From NCBI RefSeq assembly GCF_006716425.1, contig NZ_VFOZ01000002.1, positions 310,001 through 374,000 on the forward strand: a stretch of DNA of 64,000 nt. Direction: 5' to 3'. This DNA is from Actinoallomurus bryophytorum (lineage in GTDB: Bacteria; Actinomycetota; Actinomycetes; Streptosporangiales; Streptosporangiaceae). This document shows, in pieces, positions 27,922 through 36,303 of this stretch (the first letter of the stretch is position 1; the number at the start of each line of letters is the position of its first letter). The translations under genes and the position numbers were made by a program. Under the pieces are notes generated by a model. It was not told the origin of the DNA. It saw only the letters and a program-made list of their open reading frames with translations, and ran no database searches.

Positions 27922-29505
27922 ATGACCGACCTGCTGATCACCGGCGGCACCGTCGTGGACGGCACGGGAGCCGCCGGTCGTACGGCCGACGTCGCGATCG
28001 CCGGCGGGCGTGTCGAGGCCGTGGGCGACCTGGCGGACCGGCCGGCGACGCGGGTGCTCGACGCGACGGGGTATGTCGTGTGCCCCGGCTTCGTCGACGT
28101 GCACACCCACTCGGACCTGACTCTGCTGTCGAACCCGGCGGCGCACAGCAAGGTACGTCAGGGCGTCACCACCGAGGTGATCGGCAACTGCGGTCTGGGC
28201 GTCACGCCCATCGTCGGCGACGCGGACGGTCTCGCGGCGCTCCGCGGGGCGGCGGGGTACCTCGACCTCGATCCGGCGGTGGCGTGGGACTGGACCGACC
28301 TGCCCGGATACCTGGACACGCTCGCCGCGGCACGGCCCTCGGTCAACGTCGCCTCCCTCGTCGCCCACATCCCGCTGCGGGCGGGCGTCGTCGGCTTCGG
28401 GGACCGCGCGGCCGGCGGGGCCGAGCTGGACCGCATGTGCGGCCTGCTCGGCGAGGCCCTGGACGCGGGCGCCGCCGGCGCCTCCACCGGGCTCGTGTAC
28501 GCGCCGCTCACCTTCGCGCGCGAGGAGGAGCTGACCGCGCTGGCACGGACGATCGCCGCGCGGGACCGGCTGTTCTCCTGGCACATCCGCGACTACGGCG
28601 ACCACCTGCTGGACTCGGTACGCCAGGTCCTGCGCGTCGCCGAGACCACCGGCGCCCGTACCCAGATCTCCCACCTGATCGCCGTCGGACGCCGCAACTG
28701 GGGCAAGGTCGCGCGGGCGCTGGAGCTGATCGACGCCGCGCGCGCACGGGGCGCCGACGTCGCCGCGGACGTCTACCCCTACCTCGCCGGCAACGCGCCG
28801 CTGTCCCAGCTGCTGCCCGGCTGGGCCCAGACCGGCGGCGAGGCGGCCATGCGGACCCGGCTCGCCGAGGAGCCCGTACGCCGCCGGGTACGCGAAGAGT
28901 GGAGCGACCTGCCGACGTCATGGGCGGAGGTCACGGTCAGCCGGATCCCGGCGGACCGTCCCGGCGTCACCGGCCGGACCGTCGCCGCGCTGGCCGAGGC
29001 CGCCGGAGCCCATGGTGACCAAGTGGTGCTGGAGCTGGTCACCGAGTTCGGGAACGCCGCGATGATGGTGGCGGGCGGGCGCAGCGAGGAGGATCTGCTC
29101 GCCGCGCTACGGCATCCGGCCACGGTGATCGGCTCCGACGGCCAGTCGCTCGACCCGGACGGGCCGACCGGCCTCGGCACGCCGCACCCGCGCTCGTACG
29201 GCTGCTATCCACGCCTGTTCGGCGACTACGTACGGACCGGACGGCTTCCGCTGGCCGAGGCGGTCCGCAAGTGCACGGGTGCGGCGGCGGCGCGTGCCGG
29301 GCTGCGCGACCGGGGAGAACTGCGTCCGGGCAAGGCCGCGGACGTCGTCGTCTTCGCCCCCGGCCGGATCGCCGACCTGGCCACCTACGCCGAGCCCCAG
29401 CGCTACCCGGACGGCATCCGCGCCGTACTCGTCAACGGACAGGTCGTGGTCGAGGACGGATCCCACCTCGGCGAGCGCCCCGGCGAGGTCCTGCGCGCCG
29501 GCTGA
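27922..29505 (+). CDS. N-acyl-D-amino-acid deacylase (D-aminoacylase family amidohydrolase)
   Basis: 527 residues of the amidohydrolase superfamily. Metal-binding HTHSD follows PGFVDV (the HxH motif), then GNCG (bridging Cys), the later histidines in SWHIRDYG and QISHLIAVG, and the catalytic Asp in IGSDGQ. These match the D-aminoacylase pattern. It should remove the N-acyl group from D-amino acids or related compounds. It is divergent from the molybdenum hydroxylase operon and is followed by a VOC protein; all three lie between the two LysR genes, suggesting one catabolic island. Confidence 0.88.
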   Translation: MTDLLITGGTVVDGTGAAGRTADVAIAGGRVEAVGDLADRPATRVLDATGYVVCPGFVDVHTHSDLTLLSNPAAHSKVRQGVTTEVIGNCGLGVTPIVGDADGLAALRGAAGYLDLDPAVAWDWTDLPGYLDTLAAARPSVNVASLVAHIPLRAGVVGFGDRAAGGAELDRMCGLLGEALDAGAAGASTGLVYAPLTFAREEELTALARTIAARDRLFSWHIRDYGDHLLDSVRQVLRVAETTGARTQISHLIAVGRRNWGKVARALELIDAARARGADVAADVYPYLAGNAPLSQLLPGWAQTGGEAAMRTRLAEEPVRRRVREEWSDLPTSWAEVTVSRIPADRPGVTGRTVAALAEAAGAHGDQVVLELVTEFGNAAMMVAGGRSEEDLLAALRHPATVIGSDGQSLDPDGPTGLGTPHPRSYGCYPRLFGDYVRTGRLPLAEAVRKCTGAAAARAGLRDRGELRPGKAADVVVFAPGRIADLATYAEPQRYPDGIRAVLVNGQVVVEDGSHLGERPGEVLRAG

Positions 29506-29676
29506 GGAGTCCGCGCACGACCGCCTGTCCGGGGTGTACGTTCCGGTTGATCGTTCGAAGTCTCGTGCAGGGCCGGGGTCGTGGTGCCGGCCGGAAGGGC
29601 GCGCTCGCATGCTGGTCTCCGACCCGGCAGACTCCCCGGCCCCGGCCCCGACGCCGACGGCCGCCGAGGCGGACGT

Positions 29677-30099
29677 ATGACCCGGCCGGCCGGCGGGGCA
29701 CTGCACCACGTCGAGATCTGGGTTCCCGACCTCGGCCGGGCCGTGGCCTCGTTCGGGTGGCTGCTGGACGCTCTCGGCTACACGCTGTTCCAGAGCTGGG
29801 ACAACGGGCGTGGCTGGCAGCTCGGGGACACCTATCTGGTCTTCGAACAGTCCCCGGCGCTCACCGCGGACCGCCACGAGCGGTGCCGTCCCGGGCTGAA
29901 CCACCTGGCGTTCCACGTCGCGGACCGCGACACCGTCGAGTCGCTGGCCGCCGAGGCCGCAGAGCACGGCTGGCGCCTGATGTTCCCCGACCGTCATCCG
30001 CACGCGGGCGGCGAGCAGCACTATGCCGCCTACCTGGAGAACACCGACGGCTTCGAGGTCGAGCTCGTCGCCATCGAGGGCGAACCCGTTGAAAATTAG
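29677..30099 (+). CDS. VOC-superfamily (glyoxalase/bleomycin-resistance fold) protein
   Basis: 140 residues. The paired beta-alpha-beta modules begin at LHHVEIWVPDLGRAVASFGWLLD and LNHLAFHVADRDTVESLAAEA, with the His in LHHVEIW, the His in LNHLAF and a late Glu (GFEVELV) as likely metal ligands. The family covers lyases, isomerases, dioxygenases and antibiotic-binding proteins; which is not decidable. ATG at 29677 lacks a strong ribosome site. A 23-codon frame starting at 29610 ends on the same ATGA, so translation may be coupled from a short leader peptide. Confidence 0.8.
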   Translation: MTRPAGGALHHVEIWVPDLGRAVASFGWLLDALGYTLFQSWDNGRGWQLGDTYLVFEQSPALTADRHERCRPGLNHLAFHVADRDTVESLAAEAAEHGWRLMFPDRHPHAGGEQHYAAYLENTDGFEVELVAIEGEPVEN

Positions 30100-30112
30100 C
30101 CGCCACGCGGCT
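30098..30112 (+). terminator. Short hairpin after the VOC gene
   Basis: AGCCGC, loop CAC, GCGGCT, beginning at the stop codon of the VOC gene. The stem is only six pairs, so it is a weak candidate. Confidence 0.3.
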
Positions 30113-30261
30113 GTGACGCGAGGGGCCGCTCGTGAACGATGACACGGACTGGACGAGACCGGGGCCGTCGGCGATGCCGCGCGGCCGAGGTCTCCATCGA
30201 CGGCGGCATGGCCCCTATCTAAGGCCGAAATACGGCCAGGGCTCACTTTCACCTGCACGTA

Positions 30262-30267
30262 TACAAT
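30262..30267 (+). promoter_or_regulatory. -10 box of an apparently leaderless promoter for the second LysR gene
   Basis: TACAAT inside GTATACAAT, six bases before the ATG at 30274, with no ribosome site between. Same arrangement as at the paralogous first LysR gene. Confidence 0.5.
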
Positions 30268-30273
30268 TCGGGC

Positions 30274-31206
30274 ATGAGTTTCCGGCAGATGGAGTATCTG
30301 CTGGCAGTTGTCGAGGAAGGCTCGTTCACCCGCGCGGCGCAACGACTCTCCGTCTCCCAGCCCGCGCTCTCCCACCAGATACGCGCGCTGGAACGGACCG
30401 TCGGGCATCCCCTCCTCGAACGCCTGCCGGACGCCGTACGGCTGACGCCGATGGGACGCGCGTACCTGCCGCACGCGGTCGCCGCCCTGCACAGCGTCGA
30501 GGAGGCCAGGCACGTCGGCCGTCCCCGCAGTGACCTGGAGCGGATCGGCCTGCGGATCGCCGCCCTGTACTCCGTCGCGCTCGGCATCATCCCGCCGGCG
30601 GTGCTGGCCTGGCGGCGGCTCTACCCGGATGCGAACGTCGAGCTGCTGGAGTACGGCAACAGCGGAGACCTGGCCAACCTGATGGCGCTCGGCGGGGCCG
30701 ACGTCGCCGTCAGCGCCGCGCCGCTGCACTGGGACGGCCCGGTACGGGTGCTGGGCAGCGAGGACCTCGTCGTCGTGCTGGCCGCGGACGATCCCGTGGC
30801 GGCCGGCGGACGGCAGAAGATCTCGCTGACCGAGCTCGCCGGCCGCCCGTGGGTGCTGTACGCGCCGGACAACGGCCTCGCGGCGGTCGTCGCCCAGGCG
30901 TGCTCGTCGGCCGGGTTCATCGCGCGGCCCGCGGTCCGCACCCACCACACCTCGACGGCGGTCCATCTCGCCGCCGCCGGGCTCGGCCCGGCGCTGGTGC
31001 CCAGGAACATGATCGAGACCGACTTCGGCGGCGTCCTGCTCGACCCGGACCCTCCCGTACGGCGCAAGCTCGTCGCCTTCACCACGACGGCCGAGGTCCC
31101 GCACATCTCGGCGTTCATCGACATCCTGGCCGAGAACGGCGCGGTCCGCTCACGCCGCCGCGGAGCCGCCGGACCCGCCGGAGCCGCGGAGGCGGCCCCT
31201 CAGTGA
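30274..31206 (+). CDS. LysR-family transcriptional regulator, paralogue of the one at 23942
   Basis: 310 residues. HTH MSFRQMEYLLAVVEEGSFTRAAQRLSVSQPALSHQI, then an effector domain with LGIIPPAVLAWRRLYP and RPWVLYAPDNGLAAVV. It aligns with the other LysR of this window along its whole length; the extra ~20 residues are a C-terminal Arg/Ala-rich tail. Its stop overlaps the convergent larA-like stop by 7 bases. The likely targets are the deacylase/VOC genes or the IorBA operon that lie between the two regulators. Confidence 0.92.
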   Translation: MSFRQMEYLLAVVEEGSFTRAAQRLSVSQPALSHQIRALERTVGHPLLERLPDAVRLTPMGRAYLPHAVAALHSVEEARHVGRPRSDLERIGLRIAALYSVALGIIPPAVLAWRRLYPDANVELLEYGNSGDLANLMALGGADVAVSAAPLHWDGPVRVLGSEDLVVVLAADDPVAAGGRQKISLTELAGRPWVLYAPDNGLAAVVAQACSSAGFIARPAVRTHHTSTAVHLAAAGLGPALVPRNMIETDFGGVLLDPDPPVRRKLVAFTTTAEVPHISAFIDILAENGAVRSRRRGAAGPAGAAEAAPQ

Positions 31207-32453
31207 AGCCGGTAGAGGATCTCCCCGGCGTCGTGCACGACAAGGGTGCCGGGGTCCCGTGACCACTCGTCGATGTCGATCGAGGCCGGGTCGAGGTAGG
31301 ACAGCGACAGGGCACGCGTGGTCTCGGCGTCGATGCCCGTGGCCAGCGTGACCTCGACGCGGCAGTGCTCCCCCTCGGCCTCGTCGTAGGTGCCGGCGCC
31401 GCGCAGGTGGGTGGAGTGGGCCAGCACGCCCCACGGCAGGTCCTTGTACCGGTCCCACTGCTTCACGAAGTAGTCGCGGCAGTGGTAGCCGACCTTGCGA
31501 ATAACCTCTCCGTGGGTGCGGCTGACCTCGGTGACGTGCGGCGCGTACAGCACGACCTGGCCGCCGTCGGCGACGACCGGCTCGACCTTGTACATGCCCT
31601 TGGCCGCGGTCCAGATCTCGTCGTAGCGCCGCGAGACCAGGGAGAGCACGCGTTCGACCGGTGCGGACAGGTACTTGATGTCGACCTCCGCGGCGATGTC
31701 GGCGGCCGCCGCCCAGGCGTCCTCGGTGCCGCCGTAGGTGATCGCGTGCAGGTTCGTCGTGCCGGACTCCACCACGAGCGCGAGGCACCGCAGCTCGCTG
31801 GGCACCTTGGATGCGGCCTCGTTGATCATCGCGCGTACGGGCGTGATGCCGCGGGTGCCGATGATCTCCGAGCTGGTGATCAGTGCGCCGAGCCAGTGCG
31901 AGACGTCGATGACCTCCTGCCCCGACACCCCGGGGAACAGGTACTTGTTCCCGCCGGAGAAGCCCACCACCTCGTGCGGGAAGACCGGCCCGACCACGAG
32001 CGTGACGTCGCTGTCCACGACCGCGCGGTTGAGCCGCACGTCGACGGGCTCGGTCAGCCGTCCATCGGAAAGGGCGGCAAGCGCCGTCCCCTCGATCATG
32101 CCGACCGAGGTGAGCATGGCCGGGTCCCACCACTCGTGGTTGCGTACGGTGACGCCCGGATAGCGTTCCTCGCTGTGGCCGGGCCGGTAGCCGAGCAGGG
32201 CCCCGAGCTGTTCCTCGCTCATCGCCGGATGGGTGCCCAGCGCCACCATGAAGGTCAGCTCGGCGACCCGCCCGTGCAGCGCCGCGTGCACGCTGTCCAG
32301 GAGCGCCGGGAGCGGGCAGCTGCGGGTCGCGTCGGGCACCAGCACGCACACCTTCTTGCCGGTGTAGTCCGCGCCGTCCAGCGAGGCATGGATGAACCGC
32401 TCGATGTCGGCCGCGGCCAGGACCTCCCGCGGCGAACCGAGGACACGGGCCAT
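31200..32453 (-). CDS. LarA-family nickel-pincer racemase/epimerase homologue (DUF2088)
   Basis: 417 residues of the lactate racemase (LarA) superfamily. Positions matching LarA ligands are present: PDATRSCP (Asp41, Arg44), GTHPAMSE (His75), FPHEVVGFSGGNKYLFPG (His160, and Lys170 expected to tether the nickel-pincer nucleotide), and DVSHWLG (His186). LarA homologues racemise or epimerise 2-hydroxy acids, including sugar acids. No larB, larC or larE for cofactor synthesis is in the window. It lies 59 bases downstream of nagA in the same direction, so it may belong to an amino-sugar operon. ATG at 32453. Confidence 0.85.
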   Translation of the reverse strand: MARVLGSPREVLAAADIERFIHASLDGADYTGKKVCVLVPDATRSCPLPALLDSVHAALHGRVAELTFMVALGTHPAMSEEQLGALLGYRPGHSEERYPGVTVRNHEWWDPAMLTSVGMIEGTALAALSDGRLTEPVDVRLNRAVVDSDVTLVVGPVFPHEVVGFSGGNKYLFPGVSGQEVIDVSHWLGALITSSEIIGTRGITPVRAMINEAASKVPSELRCLALVVESGTTNLHAITYGGTEDAWAAAADIAAEVDIKYLSAPVERVLSLVSRRYDEIWTAAKGMYKVEPVVADGGQVVLYAPHVTEVSRTHGEVIRKVGYHCRDYFVKQWDRYKDLPWGVLAHSTHLRGAGTYDEAEGEHCRVEVTLATGIDAETTRALSLSYLDPASIDIDEWSRDPGTLVVHDAGEILYRLH

Positions 32454-32512
32454 GAGGGGCTCACTTCCTTCGGCGGGTGGGGCACCATCCAGTATGTCCC
32501 GGTCGGGGGGCG

Positions 32513-33640
32513 TCAGGTCTCCAGGACGGCCTGCCCGGCGGCGATCACCGTGCGGACGTCCAGCGTGCGGTCGCCCGGTCGCCACGCGAAGGTGATCAGG
32601 TCCGCGGGTGCCCCGGCCCGCAGGACGCCGCGGCCGCCCGTGAACCGTCCGGGGTTCGCCGAGGCCAGGCGCAGCCCGGTGGACAAGGTCAGGTCGGCCA
32701 TCGAGATCGCGGTCGCCACCCCGTCCGCGAGCGAACGGGACGCGCCCGCCAGGAACGGGGTGCCGACGTGGGACAGGCGGCCCGTCGCCGACAGCTCCAC
32801 CTCTCCCCCGACCGGCGTGCGGTAGCGTCCCGGCGGCATGCCTGCCAGCGACGTGGCGTCCGACACCAGGTGCGCGCGCTCGACGCCCTTGGCGCGGAGC
32901 ATGGCGCGGAACGTCTCGGCGGGCAGATGATGCCCGTCCGCGATGAACCCGGCGTGCAGCCGGTCGTCGGCGAGCTGGCTCCACAGGTGGTTGGGGTGCC
33001 GGGGCAGCAGGGCGTACGTCGCGTTGCCCAGGTGGGTGGACAGGACGGCGCCGGCGTCGGCGGCGCGGGTGATCTGCTCGGGCGTGGCGTGGGTGTGGCC
33101 GATCGCGCAGCGCAGGCCCATGCGGGTCGCCTGCCCGATGAGGTCGATCGCCGCCTCGTCGTGCGGCGAGACGGTCACCATGCCGGCGAGGTCGCCCCAG
33201 CGGCGCAGCTCGCCGAGGTCGGCCGGCCGGACGTGGCGCCGGTCGTGGGCTCCGCGCGGACCGTCCTCCGCGGACAGGAACGGCCCCTCCAGATGGGCGT
33301 ACGGGATGGCGTGGGCGACGAGCGGGTCCGCGGCGCGCGCCCGCGCGATCACCGACAGCGCCGCGACGATGCGCTCCTCGGGCGCGCTGATCACCGTCGG
33401 GACGACCGTGGTCACTCCGGCCCGGTGCAGCGAGCGCACCAGCGCCGTCACCGTCGCCTCGTCGACGTCGGGCGCGTTGACGTCGTGCCCGGCGAACCCG
33501 TTGACCTGGAGGTCGACCAGTCCCGGCGCGAGCCACAGCTCCGAGGGCTCATCCGTCGCGCGTATCTCGCCGATCCGCCCGTCCTCGACGGTGACCCGCA
33601 GCGTACGCCCGCTCGCCGGGTCGCGGCCGGTGAGCCTCAC
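32513..33640 (-). CDS. nagA: N-acetylglucosamine-6-phosphate deacetylase
   Basis: 375 residues. LAPGLVDLQVNGFAGHDVN, the catalytic-site Glu in HLEGPFLS, the metal/substrate histidines in IGHTHA and THLGNA, HHLPAETF, and the catalytic Asp in VSDATSLAGMPPG fit NagA. It removes the acetyl group from GlcNAc-6-phosphate to give GlcN-6-phosphate for NagB. GTG at 33640 lies 6 bases after the nagB stop, so the two are cotranscribed. The slightly unusual SDA in place of the more common TDA should not affect the call. Confidence 0.92.
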   Translation of the reverse strand: MRLTGRDPASGRTLRVTVEDGRIGEIRATDEPSELWLAPGLVDLQVNGFAGHDVNAPDVDEATVTALVRSLHRAGVTTVVPTVISAPEERIVAALSVIARARAADPLVAHAIPYAHLEGPFLSAEDGPRGAHDRRHVRPADLGELRRWGDLAGMVTVSPHDEAAIDLIGQATRMGLRCAIGHTHATPEQITRAADAGAVLSTHLGNATYALLPRHPNHLWSQLADDRLHAGFIADGHHLPAETFRAMLRAKGVERAHLVSDATSLAGMPPGRYRTPVGGEVELSATGRLSHVGTPFLAGASRSLADGVATAISMADLTLSTGLRLASANPGRFTGGRGVLRAGAPADLITFAWRPGDRTLDVRTVIAAGQAVLET

Positions 33641-33646
33641 CGGTGG

Positions 33647-34399
33647 TCAGGGGACATCGGGCGCGGACTCCTCGTCGACGTAGACCGTGCAGTGCGGGTG
33701 GGTACGCAGCGCGCTGGCCGGCAGGAGGCCATCGACCGGACCGTGCAGCGCGGCCGTCACCGCCGCACGCTTGCGGGCGCCGGGCACCATGCAGAAGATC
33801 TCCTCCGCCGACAGCAGCGCCGGGATCGTGAGCGTGATCGCCCGGTAGGGCACGGCGGCCAGGGAGTCGAAGCAGCCGTCGTCCACCTGCTGCCTGCGGC
33901 TGACCTCGTCCAGCTCCACGATCTTCACCCGCGATGGGTCGTCCAGGTCGGCCGGCGGGTCGTTGAACGCCAGGTGCCCGTTGACCCCGATGCCCAGGCA
34001 GGTGATGTCGATCGGCGCGGTGGCCAGCAGCCGGGCGTACGTCTCGGCGGTCGCCCGTGGATCACCGCCGGGATCGATCAGGTGCGCCGTGCCGATGGGG
34101 ACGCGGTCCAGCAGCACCTCACGCAGCCAGTTGCCGAACCGCTGGGGCGCGCCGGCGTCCAGGCCGAGATACTCGTCCATGTGGAAGGCGGTCACTCGCG
34201 GCCAGTCGATGCCCGGATGCGCGGCCAGCCGCCGGAGGGTCGCCTCCTGGCTGGGCGCCGACGCGAAGATCATCCGAACCTCCGGCCGGTCCTCCAGCCG
34301 ACGCACCAGCGCGGCGGCGATGTCGTGCGCCGCGGCCTCCCCCAGCGATTCGGGGTCGGGCAGCCGGCGCAGCCGGACCTGCTGATGGGGCTCAGGCAT
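33647..34399 (-). CDS. nagB: Glucosamine-6-phosphate deaminase
   Basis: 250 residues. FASAPSQEATLRRLA phosphate-binding loop, VTAFHMDEYLG, ITCLGIGVNGHLAFNDPP (catalytic Asp/His region), and a C-terminal sugar-isomerase end fit NagB. It converts glucosamine-6-phosphate to fructose-6-phosphate and ammonia. It is the first gene of nagB-nagA-(larA-like). No PTS or ROK regulator gene is adjacent, so uptake and control must be elsewhere. Confidence 0.9.
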   Translation of the reverse strand: MPEPHQQVRLRRLPDPESLGEAAAHDIAAALVRRLEDRPEVRMIFASAPSQEATLRRLAAHPGIDWPRVTAFHMDEYLGLDAGAPQRFGNWLREVLLDRVPIGTAHLIDPGGDPRATAETYARLLATAPIDITCLGIGVNGHLAFNDPPADLDDPSRVKIVELDEVSRRQQVDDGCFDSLAAVPYRAITLTIPALLSAEEIFCMVPGARKRAAVTAALHGPVDGLLPASALRTHPHCTVYVDEESAPDVP

Positions 34400-34822
34400 G
34401 GTTCTCCCCGCTCGACCAGCGACGACACGGACAGATGCACCCTAGGGCCATCGTGTCCCGCGTGTGGTGGCGGGGGTGTGGAGGCGTATCCGGCTGTCCG
34501 GGCCGCGGCGGCGGGGGAGCCCGCCGCGGCCCGTACAACCACTTCGACCGTGGGGGGACGGCCAGCCGGATCATGAACCGGGGGGCCACCGGTGGAAAGC
34601 CTGGGGGACGGCTCTCGCTTGTTCCTCCGACTACGACAACCACCTTCGCCGTTTCGAGAGCCGAAGTCAGCGGCGCCAGCCCCCATCTTCGACGTCATGC
34701 CAGCCGTAGCCCTCTCTACCGGCTGGCCATGATGCGCGACCGGTTCCGCGCCCCCACGCGACACCACTCCGGTACCAGAACCCGTCCGTCGTCACACGCG
34801 TCACGGTGCCGTCAGCACCCGG
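34400..34822. other. 423-base region upstream of nagB
   Basis: Should contain the nagB promoter and whatever follows the nucleosidase gene, which ends at 34823. A 9-bp inverted repeat, CGGCTCTCG (34609-34617) and CGAGAGCCG (34655-34663), is separated by 37 bases; this could be a long-stem structure or two binding half-sites. I see no gene and no known riboswitch consensus. Confidence 0.4.
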
Positions 34823-35413
34823 TCACCCTCGGTGAGTACGGCCCAGGTTCGCCGCGGCCCAGCCGGCGAGGGCGCGTGAGCACTCCGCGATCGTCTCGCG
34901 CCAGGCCCGTGCGGCGCCGTCTCCCGCGTCGTCGCTGACGTGCTTGACGATGCGCAGCGGGACACCGGCCTGCTCGGCGGCCGCCGCCAGCGCATAGCCC
35001 TCCATGTCGACGAGGGGCGCGCGTGCGGCCAGGAGTTCGCGCGCGGCCTCGTCTGCGACGAAGGCGTCACCGGTCGCCAGAGTCGGCCCGTCCCCGTCGG
35101 ACAGGGTCAGCGGTGATCCGTAGGTCTCACCCGTGAGGCTGCGCAGTACGTCGCTGTCCAGGTCGTGCTGGATGACCGTGCCGATGACGTGCGTGCCCGT
35201 CCATCCCGGGCGCAGCGCCCCGGCGGTGCCCAGGTTGACCACGCCGGAGGGGCGGGGGTGCCGGGCGAGGACGGTGGCCAGCGCGGTCGCGGCGTTGACC
35301 TTGCCCATGCCCGTGAGGAGTATCGGCAGGTCGTTCCCGAAGAACTGCGCCTCCTCCTGGACGGCCATCACGAGCAGGGGTCGGCCGGCGGAGATCTGCC
35401 CTAGGAGTTCCAT
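34823..35413 (-). CDS. Nucleosidase of the MTA/SAH nucleosidase (PNP_UDP_1) family
   Basis: 196 residues. GMGKVNAATALATVL, VVNLGTAGAL, an ATGDAFVAD segment and LVDMEGYALAAAAEQAG (catalytic Glu in MEGY, as in MTAN) with VKHVSDDAG (catalytic Asp) match this phosphorylase/hydrolase fold. It most likely splits methylthioadenosine, S-adenosylhomocysteine or a related nucleoside. ATG at 35413 is preferred; a TATAAC box at 35428-35423 lies nine bases upstream, so the message may be nearly leaderless. Confidence 0.82.
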   Translation of the reverse strand: MELLGQISAGRPLLVMAVQEEAQFFGNDLPILLTGMGKVNAATALATVLARHPRPSGVVNLGTAGALRPGWTGTHVIGTVIQHDLDSDVLRSLTGETYGSPLTLSDGDGPTLATGDAFVADEAARELLAARAPLVDMEGYALAAAAEQAGVPLRIVKHVSDDAGDGAARAWRETIAECSRALAGWAAANLGRTHRG

Positions 35414-35422
35414 CCGGCGCAC

Positions 35423-35428
35423 GTTATA
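35423..35428 (-). promoter_or_regulatory. -10-like TATAAC just upstream of the nucleosidase gene
   Basis: On the minus strand TATAAC ends nine bases before the ATG at 35413, too close for a normal leader with ribosome site. This suggests a leaderless or very short-leader transcript. Confidence 0.4.
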
Positions 35429-35552
35429 GCCCGTCCCCCGCGCGAGTCGCCGGGGGGTCCGCCGGACCGGCGCGCGATCCGGTGCGGCGGCCGGAGAATC
35501 CTCCCGTCGCCCGCACCGGCCGTCCTCCGGTCCACGGCCGGGCCGGTGCCGG

Positions 35553-36047
35553 TCAGGCCCGCGCGACGAGCCGCTTCAGCACGGCCTCGGCCGCGGCGAC
35601 GCCCGAGGCGGGGTTCTGGCCCGTGACGAGGTTGCCGTCCACGACCACGAACGGCTCCCACGCCGGGCCCGACGTGAACTCCGCGCCCGCACCGCGCAGC
35701 CGCTCCTCGAGCAGCCACGGCGCGTTGGCGGCGAGGCCGACCTGCCGCTCCTCGTCGTCGGTGAAGGCGGTCACCTTGCGGCCCTTGAAAAGCCAGCCGC
35801 CGTCGGGGTCGCCGGCGGACATGAAGCCGGCCGGTCCGTGGCACAGGGACGCCACGACCTTGCTCTGGTCGGGCAGCATGGCCTGCAGGATCCGCGCGAG
35901 GTCCGGGTCGACCGCGAGGTCCTGCATGGGCCCGTGGCCGCCCGGGATCAGGACCCCGTCGAAGCCGGCCGGGTCGACGTCCTCAAGGCGCTGGGGCGAC
36001 TCCAGCAACGGCGCGGCCTTCTCCAGGTAGTCACGCAGGTGCGCCAC
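35553..36047 (-). pseudogene. 5'-truncated DJ-1/PfpI-type glutamine amidotransferase
   Basis: The remaining 165 codons give the C-terminal two thirds of a type-1 glutamine-amidotransferase/PfpI protein: FDGVLIPGGHGPMQDL, the nucleophile-elbow Cys in VASLCHGPAGF, and a KVTAFTDDEE end segment. Family members usually have ~220-230 residues with an N-terminal beta-alpha unit that is absent here. In frame upstream of the GTG at 36047 there is a stop (36075-36077), and the sequence beyond ~36060 belongs to another truncated gene on the other strand. So the promoter and the first ~60 codons have been lost. Probably not functional, although the catalytic Cys is intact. Confidence 0.75.
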
Positions 36048-36059
36048 CTTGCCGGCGGC

Positions 36060-36293
36060 TGCACCCTCGTGCCGTCACAGACGGGAGTGCTCGGCGCGTT
36101 CGGCTCACTTCTGGCCGCGGTGGCGGACCTGGCCTCCCGCGGCGCGTGGCTACGGCTGAAGATGTGCAAGAACGACTCGTGCCACGCCGGATTCTTCGAC
36201 AAGACCCGCAACTCCTCGGGGCTGTACTGCGGCACCGCCTGCGGCACGCAGATGTCCCAGCGGGCCTACCGCAGCCGCCTCAAGAACGCCTGA
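36060..36293 (+). pseudogene. 5'-truncated CGNR zinc-finger regulator
   Basis: The frame carries only the C-terminal end of an ABATE/CGNR protein: GVLGAFGSLLAAVADL, then WLRLKMCKNDSCHAGFFDKTRN, and a zinc-finger end YCGTACGTQMSQRAYRSR (Cys-x4-Cys ... Cys-x3-Cys). Intact members have ~180-200 residues; the N-terminal ABATE domain is missing and there is no ATG or ribosome site at the left end (only a GTG at 36069). The CGNR signature itself is changed to CGTQ. It abuts the truncated DJ-1 gene head to head, so one deletion probably removed both 5' ends. Confidence 0.7.
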
Positions 36294-36303
36294 TCCGCAG
36301 GGG

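Noticed and set aside
29107-31104. A ~665-codon frame antisense to the deacylase end, VOC and LysR genes
   Set aside because: It spans three well-supported genes and reads as shadow sequence.
34400-34822. Riboswitch upstream of nagB
   Set aside because: Some G-rich segments recall c-di-AMP or cobalamin elements, but the conserved cores are missing.
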